Source: Bacteroidota bacterium (GTDB lineage Bacteria; Bacteroidota; Bacteroidia; Bacteroidales; Lentimicrobiaceae). From it: a stretch of 64,000 bases of DNA. This document shows positions 42,284-51,281 of the stretch, one piece after another. The stretch spans positions 310,001 to 374,000 of the forward strand of contig WSXU01000002.1 of assembly GCA_009773455.1 (NCBI GenBank), in the 5' to 3' direction. Numbering within the stretch: the first letter of the stretch is position 1; each line of letters starts with the position of its first letter. The notes under the pieces are model-generated. The model was not told the origin of the DNA. It made no database searches and worked only from the letters and a program-made list of their open reading frames with translations. Position numbers and translations under genes: made by a program.

Positions 42284-43963
42284 CTATTTCTCAATAACCT
42301 CCATCAGCATCGCCTCCACTTCCTCCCGGTCAACCTTCCGGGGAATTTCCTTTTCAAGGGATAATTTGAACTTCTCCGCAGCCTTTGCCGGAAGTCCGCT
42401 TAAGTTGTAATACCTGCCAGCCAGAAAATAGGGGTAATAATAGCCCGGGTTCAGGTCAAGGTAATGATTGATAAAGGCTTCTGTGAGGAATCCTGAATGT
42501 CTCTTGTCCAACCTGTTTTTCAACCAGGCGGTTGTTTTCATGTATTCCCTGTAACGGGTCCATTCGCCGGATAGTAAAAAAGTATCTGCCGGGATGGTGA
42601 GTTCCCGGATGTCGATTTCGTTCCGAAAATCAGGTTTTCCATTAAATACGGCATTTAAATCATAACAGAGATAAGCGCCCTCCTGGTAAGGGTCTGTTGA
42701 AACCCACACTTTCAGTTCGGCGGGCTTAAAGATCACCGAATGATGGGCGATCAGCTGGTTGATGGCCTTTTCGTTTCCGAGCCCGATGTCAGCATTCTTC
42801 AGGCCCTTTCTGTCGCGCAATATGCCGGCAGCACTTACAGGATTTAGCTCAGGTGTTTGGTTAAGCAGTTCTTCAACCCGCTGATAACGATAGGGCGAGG
42901 CGCTTTCAGCCATACTTTCAGTGGTGAGTTTATCCCTGCTGAAGGTATCGCCCTGGAAATGGTTGGTGACTATCAGCCTTGATCGGGCCGGTGAAAATAC
43001 GCCCGTTTTCTCCGGCGATTTTTCAATCAGGACAGCCCTGTTTTCCTTTGCAGACCCAATCAGGAAAGATTCGGAAACAAAAGTCTGGTTTTCGCGGGCA
43101 ATTTGAATGGCTTCATCGGTGGTGGCCGCATATTGCAGAATGGTTCTGGCAAGGATAGAAACCGGTGTTTTTGCCTTCCACGGGATCGATGATTTTGCTG
43201 AATTCAGCGTGATGGTGAGCCCTTTTTCATTCATCCCGGATACCACCCCGGTCATGCCGCCCCAGGTCAGCATCATCAGGCGGTAGCCCTTGTCGGGGTT
43301 GAGAAAAACCACGATTTTGTTACGCGCAAAATCCTCGCCCATATAAAAGTCGAAATTCCGGCCGATGATGAGTGTACTGTCTTCCGAATCGCCATTCCAG
43401 GCTGCAAAAGCCGTGCATCCCACCAGGTTCAGGTTCTGCATGGCATGGCCGATATCGTGCGCAGCATGATAATTCAGGATACGCTGGTAGTTCGGGGCTA
43501 TGAAATCATACTCAGAAGATGCAGCCATGGAAACCCCATAGATTTCCTGCTGATTTTCCTCCGGGACATAAACATCCATATCGCGGTTAAACCAGGCCAC
43601 AAAGTACTTCAGGGTATTGATATACCAGGGTGACGGAACCATTTCGCGCAACCGTGCCACGAACACCTCTTCCTGGTAACCGATCAGCTCCCTGGTAAGT
43701 ATCCCGTTGATCAATCCCATCTCAAAGGGGCTGCCTTCAAGGTACATTTCATAAATTCCCAGCCTGTTTTTCCGTATCCAGCTGTTTTTACAGGTGAGTA
43801 TTCCGGGAGCCACCGTATCACGCCCGAGGCCGGTCGGGATTTTATTTCCGACATCGGGTGGATTAAAACTCACCGCCTGAAAATAATAGATGATGAAGGC
43901 AGCCAGCAGCAACAGCAGCAGCAACAGGATACGGACAAGCCGGTATCTGAAAAATTTCTTCAT
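42284..43963 (-). CDS. C45-family Ntn-hydrolase (acyl-CoA:6-APA acyltransferase-like), membrane-anchored
   Basis: 559 aa. An N-terminal membrane helix (about 10-29) is followed by an extracytoplasmic domain. The Ntn core begins at LVGCTAFAAWNGD, with Cys183 as the expected self-processing nucleophile, then IIGRNFDFYMGED, GMTGVVSGMNEKGLTITLNSAK and ENRAVLIEKSPEK, as in penicillin acyltransferase/C45 proteins. About 140 C-terminal residues include a TPR-like end (YYPYFLAGRYYNLSGLPAKAAEKF). Family members cleave or transfer acyl groups in amide bonds. It lies 2 bp downstream of the flavoenzyme gene and is therefore part of the biosynthetic operon; it may acylate or release the final product. Substrate unknown. 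Confidence 0.8.
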   Translation of the reverse strand: MKKFFRYRLVRILLLLLLLLAAFIIYYFQAVSFNPPDVGNKIPTGLGRDTVAPGILTCKNSWIRKNRLGIYEMYLEGSPFEMGLINGILTRELIGYQEEVFVARLREMVPSPWYINTLKYFVAWFNRDMDVYVPEENQQEIYGVSMAASSEYDFIAPNYQRILNYHAAHDIGHAMQNLNLVGCTAFAAWNGDSEDSTLIIGRNFDFYMGEDFARNKIVVFLNPDKGYRLMMLTWGGMTGVVSGMNEKGLTITLNSAKSSIPWKAKTPVSILARTILQYAATTDEAIQIARENQTFVSESFLIGSAKENRAVLIEKSPEKTGVFSPARSRLIVTNHFQGDTFSRDKLTTESMAESASPYRYQRVEELLNQTPELNPVSAAGILRDRKGLKNADIGLGNEKAINQLIAHHSVIFKPAELKVWVSTDPYQEGAYLCYDLNAVFNGKPDFRNEIDIRELTIPADTFLLSGEWTRYREYMKTTAWLKNRLDKRHSGFLTEAFINHYLDLNPGYYYPYFLAGRYYNLSGLPAKAAEKFKLSLEKEIPRKVDREEVEAMLMEVIEK

Positions 43964-43965
43964 GA

Positions 43966-45465
43966 TCAGGCGTTCCTTATTTTCTGTACAACAGATTGAA
44001 TATCGATAAAATTTCCGGCTGTGATCAGTGCTCCGATGGTAACACCCAGCATACCGTGATTGTTGATGTTCTGCCCGGTAAAATAGAAATTCGGAATTTT
44101 AGTCCTGACGGAAATAAAGGTTTTCAGCGCATTGTTACAGTCCTTTTCAATGCCGTACATCGATCCGTTCACGGATCCGGTATAATCGCGGAAGGTCAAT
44201 GGTGTGGCGGCGTAGGAATGCAACACATTACCCTTAATTTCAGGAAGCTTTTTCAGAATCAGGGTGGTTAGCGCTTCCATCTTTTCCTGTTTAAACCTCC
44301 TGTAATCCTCACCCCGCCTGCCGGTAACCGTATTTTCCCATTGTCTGACTTCGTTGTATTCCAGCATCGTAACAACTGTAATGCTTTCAGCGTAACCTGT
44401 ATCGCCGTCTTTGGTTGTGTAAAGCATATATCCATGCGGCCATGGTTTGCCCGGGGTCCTGTTGATGTCCCATACATCCTCATCCACCGAGTAATAGAGG
44501 TTCCCGTTCCGGTGTCGGATTTTCCCCTTCCCAACAACCAGGTAAAGCACAAAAGCGCCGATGGTGTTCTCAATATTCCGGATTCTGTCGGTGTAAACTT
44601 TTGGAAGTTTCCCGGGTTCGATCCAGTCGAGGCTTACCGCCGGATGCACGGCCGAGATAAAATTGTCTGCAAAATAAGCTTCACCCGCGGATGTTTCTGC
44701 TGATGCAACTCTCTTACCTTCGAAGGATAACCTTGTTACCTTTTTGCCGGTCAGCACCAAACCGCCTTGTTGCTCAATCTTTGAAACAAGGGCATTGGCC
44801 AGTTGGTGCCCGCCTCCTGACATCCTGTAAGCACTCCCCAGGTAAAAGTTGTTGGTATTGGCAAGCAGATTGACCGGGGTCTTCTTTGAATTTCCGCAGT
44901 AAAGACCGTTGTTGCCCGCCAGCACGGCACGAAGAAGCTTGTTCTGTGTCAGGTTATTGATGAAATCAAAAGCGCTTTCATTGTAGCTGAAAAAGTAGGC
45001 TGCCTTATCTGTTTCATCGTCGAAGATCCCGAGGGTATTTACCTGGTTGCTGACCCTTTTGATGGTATCAATATAGGCATCAATCGCTGATTCTTCACCG
45101 GGAAAATATTGCTTCAGGTTTTTAGAAAAATTATCATATCCGGTGGAGAACCTGAATTCCCGGTCACCGATTGAAATCACATCATAACCTTCATCATCGA
45201 GCCGTTGTACTTTAAATTTATCAACCAGACCGAGGTATCTGAAAATCTGGTATAGTGGCTGACCTTTATCATACGAGCCAATATAGTGCATGCCGGTGTC
45301 GAACAGGCAGCCATTGCGGCTGAATGTCTGAAGGTTGCCCCCGGCTTTTTTGTCCCTTTCAAGAACACAGACTCTGTAATTGTTCTGAGAAAGGATGCCG
45401 GCGCACATCAGACCTCCCAGGCCACCGCCGATAATTACGAAATCGTATCGTTGATCAGTGTGCAA
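43966..45465 (-). CDS. CrtI-like NAD(P)/FAD-dependent oxidoreductase
   Basis: 499 aa. N-terminal FAD-binding motif VIIGGGLGGLMCAGILSQNN, then LERDKKAGGNLQTFSRNG as in phytoene desaturase/retinol saturase relatives, and a C-terminal FYFTGQNINNHGMLGVTIGAL flavin-binding segment. The start is a TTG one base after the upstream stop (TAAC-TTG), suggesting translational coupling; no ATG precedes the glycine-rich motif. A paralogue is encoded immediately upstream. Such enzymes desaturate, saturate or isomerise polyene chains, which fits a cluster with ketosynthase and dehydratase genes. The exact reaction is unknown. Confidence 0.85.
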   Translation of the reverse strand: MHTDQRYDFVIIGGGLGGLMCAGILSQNNYRVCVLERDKKAGGNLQTFSRNGCLFDTGMHYIGSYDKGQPLYQIFRYLGLVDKFKVQRLDDEGYDVISIGDREFRFSTGYDNFSKNLKQYFPGEESAIDAYIDTIKRVSNQVNTLGIFDDETDKAAYFFSYNESAFDFINNLTQNKLLRAVLAGNNGLYCGNSKKTPVNLLANTNNFYLGSAYRMSGGGHQLANALVSKIEQQGGLVLTGKKVTRLSFEGKRVASAETSAGEAYFADNFISAVHPAVSLDWIEPGKLPKVYTDRIRNIENTIGAFVLYLVVGKGKIRHRNGNLYYSVDEDVWDINRTPGKPWPHGYMLYTTKDGDTGYAESITVVTMLEYNEVRQWENTVTGRRGEDYRRFKQEKMEALTTLILKKLPEIKGNVLHSYAATPLTFRDYTGSVNGSMYGIEKDCNNALKTFISVRTKIPNFYFTGQNINNHGMLGVTIGALITAGNFIDIQSVVQKIRNA

Positions 45466-45466
45466 G

Positions 45467-46975
45467 TTAAAATGATTTTAGTTTATTGATCAGATAATCA
45501 TACCCCAGCAGTTCGGAACAGGTAAGCACCGAACCGATGGAAACACCAAGTATTCCATGCATGTTCAGGTTCTGACCGGTATAAAGCAGGTTCGATATCC
45601 TTGATCGCGGTGAAACAAGGCCTGCATATGGGTCCTTCCAGTTTTTCAGTATCCCGTATGCGGATCCTTCAGGCGTACCCGTGTAATCGCGGTAAGTCAG
45701 CGGTGTGGACGTATGAAATGTCTTGATTGATCCTTTGAATCCGGGCAGTTTCCTTTCAACAAAATCAATCAGCTTTCCGGCCTTTTGATTTTTAAATTCC
45801 AGATAAGATTCGCCCCTGCGTCCCACTGCTGTATGAGCCCACTGCTCCACTTCCTCATAACGCATATAGGTAATCACAATGGCGCTGTCGGCCCATTCTT
45901 CAGACCTGGAAACAGCCGGGGTATACATCATAAAGTGGGTAGGCCAGTCGCTGATCCGGTAACCCGTGGTCCAGGTATTGACCTCTGCGAAATGGTGATG
46001 GTTGAAATTCAGGTAAGGGAATGATTCTTCCTTAAAAGTCACATAAAGGGTAAACATTCCTATGGTATTTTTCATGCTGTTGATCCGCTGCCTGTGACCT
46101 CTTTTCGACAGTGAATCTTCAATCAGGTTAACCGTCAGGGATGGGTGAAGATTGGAAATAAAGTGTTTCCCGTTGATGCGTGTTCCGTCTTTCAGCCGGG
46201 CAAATCCGATGGTTCTGTTTGCGCCGCCAAGGCAATCAACTTCAGCATTTTTAAAAATGTGACCGCCAAAATCCTCAATTTTCCTGGCAAGTTGCACGGC
46301 AAGCTGCGAACTGCCATCCACCAGTCGCCAGGCACTGGTCATAAAAGAATAACAAATCAGGGCATGCACATAGAACGGCGTGCTGTCCTCAACACCTGCA
46401 TAAAGGGAGTTGGTTCCGGCAAGCACCTGCTGAAGCTTATAATCGGCAGTTACTCCCTTCAGCGTATCAAATGCGCTTGAAGTAAGATACTTATGTTTGC
46501 CTGAATCGTTTGGTGATTCACTTAATGAAAATAAAGGGAAAGAGTTGCAGGCTTTCTCCATCAGCTCAACATAAGCGGTCAGGTTCCGACGTTCACCGGG
46601 GAAACAGGAAGACAAATGTTCGATAAAGTTATGCTTCCCCTGGGCAAATGGATATTCAACAGGATCACCGTTAAAGGATATCTTTTCAAAGGCATCCATA
46701 TCCATCCTCCGGATTTTAAGCTTATCAAAAACACCGAAGTATTTGAAATACCGGTTAAGCGTTTCACCTTCGCCAAGGCTTTCGGTGAAATTAAGGCCTG
46801 TATTGAAAATAACCCCGTTCCGGGCAAATGACTGAATGCTTCCTCCGATCCTGTTGTTTTTTTCAAGTACACAAACACTGAAACCCTCATGGCTGAGAAT
46901 ATTGGCACAGAGCAATCCGCCCAGGCCGGCCCCGACCACCACAACATCATAGTTCTCCGAAGGACCGTTTTTCAT
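45467..46975 (-). CDS. CrtI-like NAD(P)/FAD-dependent oxidoreductase, paralogue
   Basis: 502 aa. Same family as the downstream gene: VVVGAGLGGLLCANILSHEG, LEKNNRIGGSIQSFARNG near the N-terminus, and LLYTGQNLNMHGILGVSIGS at the C-terminus. They share a long central stretch with PLTYRDYTGTPEGSAYGI (PLTFRDYTGSVNGSMYGI in the neighbour), so they arose by tandem duplication. It overlaps the upstream fusion gene by 4 bp. The two may form a heterodimer or act in sequence on a polyene or lipid-linked intermediate; this is inferred from context. Confidence 0.85.
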   Translation of the reverse strand: MKNGPSENYDVVVVGAGLGGLLCANILSHEGFSVCVLEKNNRIGGSIQSFARNGVIFNTGLNFTESLGEGETLNRYFKYFGVFDKLKIRRMDMDAFEKISFNGDPVEYPFAQGKHNFIEHLSSCFPGERRNLTAYVELMEKACNSFPLFSLSESPNDSGKHKYLTSSAFDTLKGVTADYKLQQVLAGTNSLYAGVEDSTPFYVHALICYSFMTSAWRLVDGSSQLAVQLARKIEDFGGHIFKNAEVDCLGGANRTIGFARLKDGTRINGKHFISNLHPSLTVNLIEDSLSKRGHRQRINSMKNTIGMFTLYVTFKEESFPYLNFNHHHFAEVNTWTTGYRISDWPTHFMMYTPAVSRSEEWADSAIVITYMRYEEVEQWAHTAVGRRGESYLEFKNQKAGKLIDFVERKLPGFKGSIKTFHTSTPLTYRDYTGTPEGSAYGILKNWKDPYAGLVSPRSRISNLLYTGQNLNMHGILGVSIGSVLTCSELLGYDYLINKLKSF

Positions 46976-49005
46976 TTTTCTGCCCGTTTCAAAACAAATG
47001 TAATATCAGCCTTTTTCGTGGATTTGTCATCCCGTTCAACGACAAAATTATGCTTCGCTGCGATATCTGCAATAATGGTACCTGACGTAAAGTATAAAGC
47101 ATCGGCACTGGTTTTGTTAAACCTGAAAAAGCGGGTTGAATAAAACTCGTTCAACCGGGTTCTCCACATTCTTTTCTTCAGGTCGGTATCCGCATCCCTG
47201 ATGATAATCATTCCCCCGGTATTCAGGTTATTGATGCATTTTTCAATCACCGTTTGATGAAATCCGGAAGGCAGGTAGTGTAAAACATCCAGCAGCAGAA
47301 AAACATCCGCCTTTGGTAGTTCATAGTTAAGGATATCCGCCACTTCGAAGCGGACATTCTTCAGCGAGGTGTCAATCTGGCCTGTAATGGCAATTTTATT
47401 ACTATCGTAGTCAAGTCCCAGTATCCTGCGCTTATCTGAGACCATGCACAGCATATGGCAAAGAAAGCCATAACCGCAACCGATGTCAACAATCATGGCT
47501 TCACGGGGTATGATGCTGTTTAACCGGCTATAATTCTTCTCCAGGCTGACTTTTATCCTGGCATACCATTCAATGAATGGTCCCTTATATAAAAACTGAC
47601 TGAGCAGCCGGTTGCGGAAATAACCCGGCGTTTCAAGCTCTTCACTCATTTTTTCAAACTCATTGCGGTATATTTTGCGGAGAGACTGAGCCTGAATCCT
47701 GTATGATTCATCATCACCGACACTGGTCACTTTGATTTTCCCGAGCGCCCTCAGGGTGATACTGCCCGGACGGAGAAAGAACTCCCTTTTAATCATGCAG
47801 TGATTTGCCCCGTGAAGCAGCAATGGTTGAATATCGATCTTCAGCTTGTCGGCCAGCCAGAAAGCTCCCTGGTGAAACCTGTTGATCCGCCCGTCGTTCG
47901 TGCGCGTGCCTTCGGGAAAAACCAGGATGGAATAGCCCTTCTCCACTTTCTTGCCTAACCTTTCGGCCAACTGTTGATCCAAACCTTTGAATATGGGATA
48001 GAACTCGGCAAACCTTACGACAAAGCCATAGAAAGGGTTGTTCCAGACCCATTTGTTGGTCAGTACGATGATTTTGGGGTGAAGCATCAGGATAATGGAC
48101 AGATCGAGATGCGACTGGTGGTTGCACACGATGACCGAAGGCTTGCTGAAATCAACTTTATTACGGATCTCAATGACTTTCCTTATTGGGAAGATGGAAT
48201 AGACCACGATACGCAGTGTAGCTGAAACAAGCCAGTGGAAAATGTATCTGGTCCTGTCGCGACCGATAGGAACAATCCTCAGAACCGGGATGATCAGGGT
48301 AAGAAGCAGCGAACCGGTCAGAAACATTAAAAATGCAATGATGGAAACCAGAAAGCTGGTTAATGTCACTGGCTCAACCCTCCTGGTGTGCTTGTGATAA
48401 ACCAGTGACTTAAACACGACAGGAACCAGCAACCCTGATAGCGCCAGGGTAAAAGTGATTGCCGATACTGTAACCAGGGTACCCGGGCTGAACACCGGAT
48501 GCCCTGCCACCCATAACAGTAAAAGCAAAACCAGCAATGAAAACAGTATATAAAATAGTCCGGAAAGTAAGGACGGTGGAACATTCTTGCCGGATTTATA
48601 TCTGTTGACAAGTCCGCGTTCCAGGTAAATACTGTAACCGGTACCCAGGCCAAAAAGCAGCGGTGTTTCAAGCAAGAGGAAATAACTGTCGGCATTGCCC
48701 TGATTCCGGATGAGTCCGTTCAGGCCCAACCAACCTGCAAATAAAGGAATCATGCTAATCAGCGCCAGTTCTATCCGCCCGAACACCATCAGCAGTATAA
48801 TAAATGCAATACCGGCTGAAATAAGGGGATTCATCCCTGAATCCGTATGGATAACCTTCTGCAGCAGTCCGTTGCCCTCTCCGGGAATGCCTGCATCAGA
48901 TGTAATATAATCTGCAATGAACAACAACCCAAATGCTATGATGAACCCAAGCGCCGCAAAAAATGCGGCTGTTCTGAAAGGGTGGTATCCGATAGGTTTG
49001 CTCAT
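46972..49005 (-). CDS. Fusion: reduced MMPL-like membrane domain + PlsC acyltransferase + SAM methyltransferase
   Basis: 677 aa. Residues about 12-245 hold roughly seven membrane helices resembling the C-terminal half of MMPL/RND lipid exporters (LISAGIAFIILLMVFGRIEL, TPLLFGLGTGYSIYLERGL), but the large extracytoplasmic loop after TM1 is only about 30 residues. A PlsC domain follows (about 285-470) with NHQSHLDLS (HX4D) and FPEGTR (363-368). The C-terminal methyltransferase starts near MIVDIGCGYGFLCHML (about 520). Related trifunctional proteins in flexirubin/aryl-polyene-type clusters, as I recall, are much longer with a complete MMPL part; here the N-terminal half is absent. It starts 14 bp after the glycosyltransferase gene. 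Likely role: modification, and perhaps flipping, of a lipid-linked product. Confidence 0.83.
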   Translation of the reverse strand: MSKPIGYHPFRTAAFFAALGFIIAFGLLFIADYITSDAGIPGEGNGLLQKVIHTDSGMNPLISAGIAFIILLMVFGRIELALISMIPLFAGWLGLNGLIRNQGNADSYFLLLETPLLFGLGTGYSIYLERGLVNRYKSGKNVPPSLLSGLFYILFSLLVLLLLLWVAGHPVFSPGTLVTVSAITFTLALSGLLVPVVFKSLVYHKHTRRVEPVTLTSFLVSIIAFLMFLTGSLLLTLIIPVLRIVPIGRDRTRYIFHWLVSATLRIVVYSIFPIRKVIEIRNKVDFSKPSVIVCNHQSHLDLSIILMLHPKIIVLTNKWVWNNPFYGFVVRFAEFYPIFKGLDQQLAERLGKKVEKGYSILVFPEGTRTNDGRINRFHQGAFWLADKLKIDIQPLLLHGANHCMIKREFFLRPGSITLRALGKIKVTSVGDDESYRIQAQSLRKIYRNEFEKMSEELETPGYFRNRLLSQFLYKGPFIEWYARIKVSLEKNYSRLNSIIPREAMIVDIGCGYGFLCHMLCMVSDKRRILGLDYDSNKIAITGQIDTSLKNVRFEVADILNYELPKADVFLLLDVLHYLPSGFHQTVIEKCINNLNTGGMIIIRDADTDLKKRMWRTRLNEFYSTRFFRFNKTSADALYFTSGTIIADIAAKHNFVVERDDKSTKKADITFVLKRAEK

Positions 49006-49019
49006 CTTTGCCGATTTGT

Positions 49020-50192
49020 TTACTTTTCTTTCCGCCAGAACGACAGGGCTGAATAGCTGATGACAAAGGCTCCGCTGCCGGTAATTAAAGCAAGCAATAT
49101 TGCACCCAGCACATATTGTTTCAGGTAGGTAAATGCCACATCAAAGGTAACATCCATCATCGAAAAAGAATGCAGTCCGCTTTTGCCAAGCAACAATCCA
49201 CCCGTATAGAAACTCGCAAAAAGTATCAGGGGTATCATGGGCGGGATGCTGATGTTGGCAGCGACAAAAAAGATTGCCTTGTTAAGCCTGAACAGATGTG
49301 CCAGCGTAAATCCAACCAGAAGCTGGTATCCCCATATGGGGACAATGCCCATAAACACTCCGAATCCTATGGCCAGCGCTATTTTCAGATTTGTACCGGT
49401 GGCCAGGTATATTTCATCGTGGATGAGCTGACGTATGCTCTTTTTTCTGTATGGACTCAATGCTTTTTTTGGCCAGAAAACAAACAATGACAGGGTAACC
49501 AGCAATACATTCAGCAGGGATATCCTTATAAAATCGACAAAAGGACGATAATGTGAGATTCTTTCCCCTTCCGGGGCATAATAGACCTCAACAGGAACAG
49601 TTTCAACCTCCAGGCCTTTCCAAACCGATTTTACGATAACCTCCACTTCAAATTCGAACCGGCTTGAAATAAACCTGGTTCCCTTAAGTTTCCTGACAGG
49701 ATACAGCCGGAAACCAGACTGGGTGTCGGACAGTTTCAAACCAGTCATGACTGTGATCCAGAAATTGGAGAATCGCTTGCCAACAGAACTCTTTAAAGGC
49801 ACATTATCAACATTCATATTGCGCGATCCGATGATCAGCGCATCGGGGTGCTGTATCGACTTCTCAAGAAAAACCGGTAAATTCCTGACGAGGTGCTGTC
49901 CGTCAGAATCAATGGTGATGGCATAATCATAGCCCTTTTCGGTCGCGAGCCGGAAAGCTTTGCGCAACGAATAACCCTTGCCACGGTTGACTTTATTATG
50001 AATGATATCAATACCGGTAAACCGGTCAAGCACTTCAGCCGTGCCATCGGTTGAACCATCATTGACAACAATGATACGTGAAGTAAACGCCAGGGCATCC
50101 TCAATCACACCGGCCAGGGTTGCCCGGTTATTGTATGTAGGAATGATGATACAACAGTTGTGAGAATCAAAAATGTTTTGTGTACTATCCAT
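49020..50192 (-). CDS. Family 2 glycosyltransferase fused to DUF2062
   Basis: 390 aa. GT-A domain about 12-235: CIIIPTYNNRATLAGVIEDA, VVNDGSTDGTAEVL, the DSDGQH metal-binding stretch (TIDSDGQHLVRNLP), and QSGFRLYPV. The C-terminal 140 residues form the DUF2062 membrane domain (ATGTNLKIALAIGFGVFMGI, then further helices). It probably transfers a sugar to a lipid or polyene carrier at the inner membrane. It overlaps the dehydratase gene by 8 bp and the fusion protein begins 14 bp later. GT2-DUF2062 fusions recur in Bacteroidetes polyene-pigment clusters, from my recollection of these loci. Confidence 0.87.
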   Translation of the reverse strand: MDSTQNIFDSHNCCIIIPTYNNRATLAGVIEDALAFTSRIIVVNDGSTDGTAEVLDRFTGIDIIHNKVNRGKGYSLRKAFRLATEKGYDYAITIDSDGQHLVRNLPVFLEKSIQHPDALIIGSRNMNVDNVPLKSSVGKRFSNFWITVMTGLKLSDTQSGFRLYPVRKLKGTRFISSRFEFEVEVIVKSVWKGLEVETVPVEVYYAPEGERISHYRPFVDFIRISLLNVLLVTLSLFVFWPKKALSPYRKKSIRQLIHDEIYLATGTNLKIALAIGFGVFMGIVPIWGYQLLVGFTLAHLFRLNKAIFFVAANISIPPMIPLILFASFYTGGLLLGKSGLHSFSMMDVTFDVAFTYLKQYVLGAILLALITGSGAFVISYSALSFWRKEK

Positions 50193-50559
50193 TTTCCTTC
50201 CTTAATATCCCCTTTATTTTCAGATATGTACGATTCAGGTCGGACAGTGACCCGGAGAAGGAGATGTCTCCTTCCGGCAATCCCTCAAAGTTTATCTCGC
50301 AGGTGAGGCCACTGACATCCGTTGGGTTCATCATGTTGATGAATTTGCAGACTTTTGTTTCTGAAAGCAGAAATGAACCACTTTCAAAGGAACACATAAC
50401 CTCTTTCATGATCTGAACCTGGCAAACTCCGGGAACCACCGGCATTCCCGGAAAATGCCCCCGGTAAATCCTGTGCTCAGCATTGAGTTGAATACCCGCC
50501 TTGATCAAGCCGTTATCCTGAACAATATTTTCAATATAAAAGAAATCTCCGGTAAGCAT
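50185..50559 (-). CDS. Hotdog-fold 3-hydroxyacyl-ACP dehydratase (FabZ/FabA-like)
   Basis: 124 aa. The hotdog signature HRIYRGHFPGMPVVPGVCQV carries the catalytic His; the expected acidic partner may be Glu in QIMKEVMC, in the central helix. It removes water from 3-hydroxyacyl-ACP intermediates, introducing the double bonds of a polyene or unsaturated chain. Its start codon overlaps the upstream lipoprotein stop (TAATG) and its end overlaps the glycosyltransferase by 8 bp, so expression is tightly coupled. Together with the ketosynthase pair it makes two of the three activities of a chain-extending cycle; no ketoreductase or ACP gene is in the window. Confidence 0.87.
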   Translation of the reverse strand: MLTGDFFYIENIVQDNGLIKAGIQLNAEHRIYRGHFPGMPVVPGVCQVQIMKEVMCSFESGSFLLSETKVCKFINMMNPTDVSGLTCEINFEGLPEGDISFSGSLSDLNRTYLKIKGILRKENG

Positions 50560-51209
50560 TATTTTTCAATGTTTAAAATTGAGAGTTTCATCGTGTGTTT
50601 CACAGGCCGGCCGTAAAATGTAATCGATGATGGCATGTCTGTACTGTCATAATCCAGGTGTAAAATGAGCTTTTCACCGAAACATTTACGCTGTTCTATC
50701 CTGTAAGGTAAACCTTCGCGGCGGTAAAAATAAAGATACTTTGTGAGGCCCTGCCTGGTTTTGTATACAATATCGTTTGTTTTCAGGTCGGTGCATTTCT
50801 TTGAATTCTTCATGCATTCAGGCTCAAAAACAAGCATTCTGACATTTTTTTCAATGGAATTGATGATCACCCGTCGTTTCAGGAAGTCCTGGCAATTGTT
50901 AATGGTTGTGCCTGATTTACCAATTGACATATCCATCAGGTTCAGACCAAATTCCGATAACATTACGATCCTGAACGAGCTGTCAGCCGGCACCGGTTTT
51001 ATAAGGAAAATTCCTGAGAATTGTTTACCAAAGGCTTCCATATTGGCTTTATACAAAACCCGGGTAAAATCCCCCTTCAGCGGGGCGCCGGCAAAGAGAA
51101 TGGCACTGGCTCCTGATTCTGCATCACCACACTTCTTCAATCCGGAACAGGATCCGAATAAAGTCGTCAAAACCAGAAGGAGGAGAACCTTTACGGATTT
51201 TTCTGCCAT
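50559..51209 (-). CDS. LolA-like outer-membrane lipoprotein of the biosynthetic cluster
   Basis: 216 aa from the ATG at 51209; the ORF-track start (51218) is a TTG. Lipobox LFGSC (near Cys21). The rest is a beta-rich domain (GDFTRVLYKANMEAFGKQFSG ... FRIVMLSEFGLNLMDMSIGK) suggestive of LolA/LolB-like or DUF4292-type half-barrels that carry hydrophobic ligands. Similar lipoproteins occur in aryl-polyene and flexirubin clusters, where they are thought to help deliver the product to the outer membrane. It lies 72 bp downstream of the chain-length-factor-like gene and overlaps the dehydratase start. Family assignment is by context and general pattern. Confidence 0.65.
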   Translation of the reverse strand: MAEKSVKVLLLLVLTTLFGSCSGLKKCGDAESGASAILFAGAPLKGDFTRVLYKANMEAFGKQFSGIFLIKPVPADSSFRIVMLSEFGLNLMDMSIGKSGTTINNCQDFLKRRVIINSIEKNVRMLVFEPECMKNSKKCTDLKTNDIVYKTRQGLTKYLYFYRREGLPYRIEQRKCFGEKLILHLDYDSTDMPSSITFYGRPVKHTMKLSILNIEK

Positions 51210-51281
51210 TGATATCAATCACTTAATCTTAATTTCCACTTTCATCATCACAAGGTCAAAGAATTTCCGGTAAGTGCAACA

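Noticed and set aside
51219-51281. Possible ACP gene hidden between cluster genes
   Set aside because: The gap is far too short, and no DSL-type phosphopantetheine motif was found in the gaps of the cluster.
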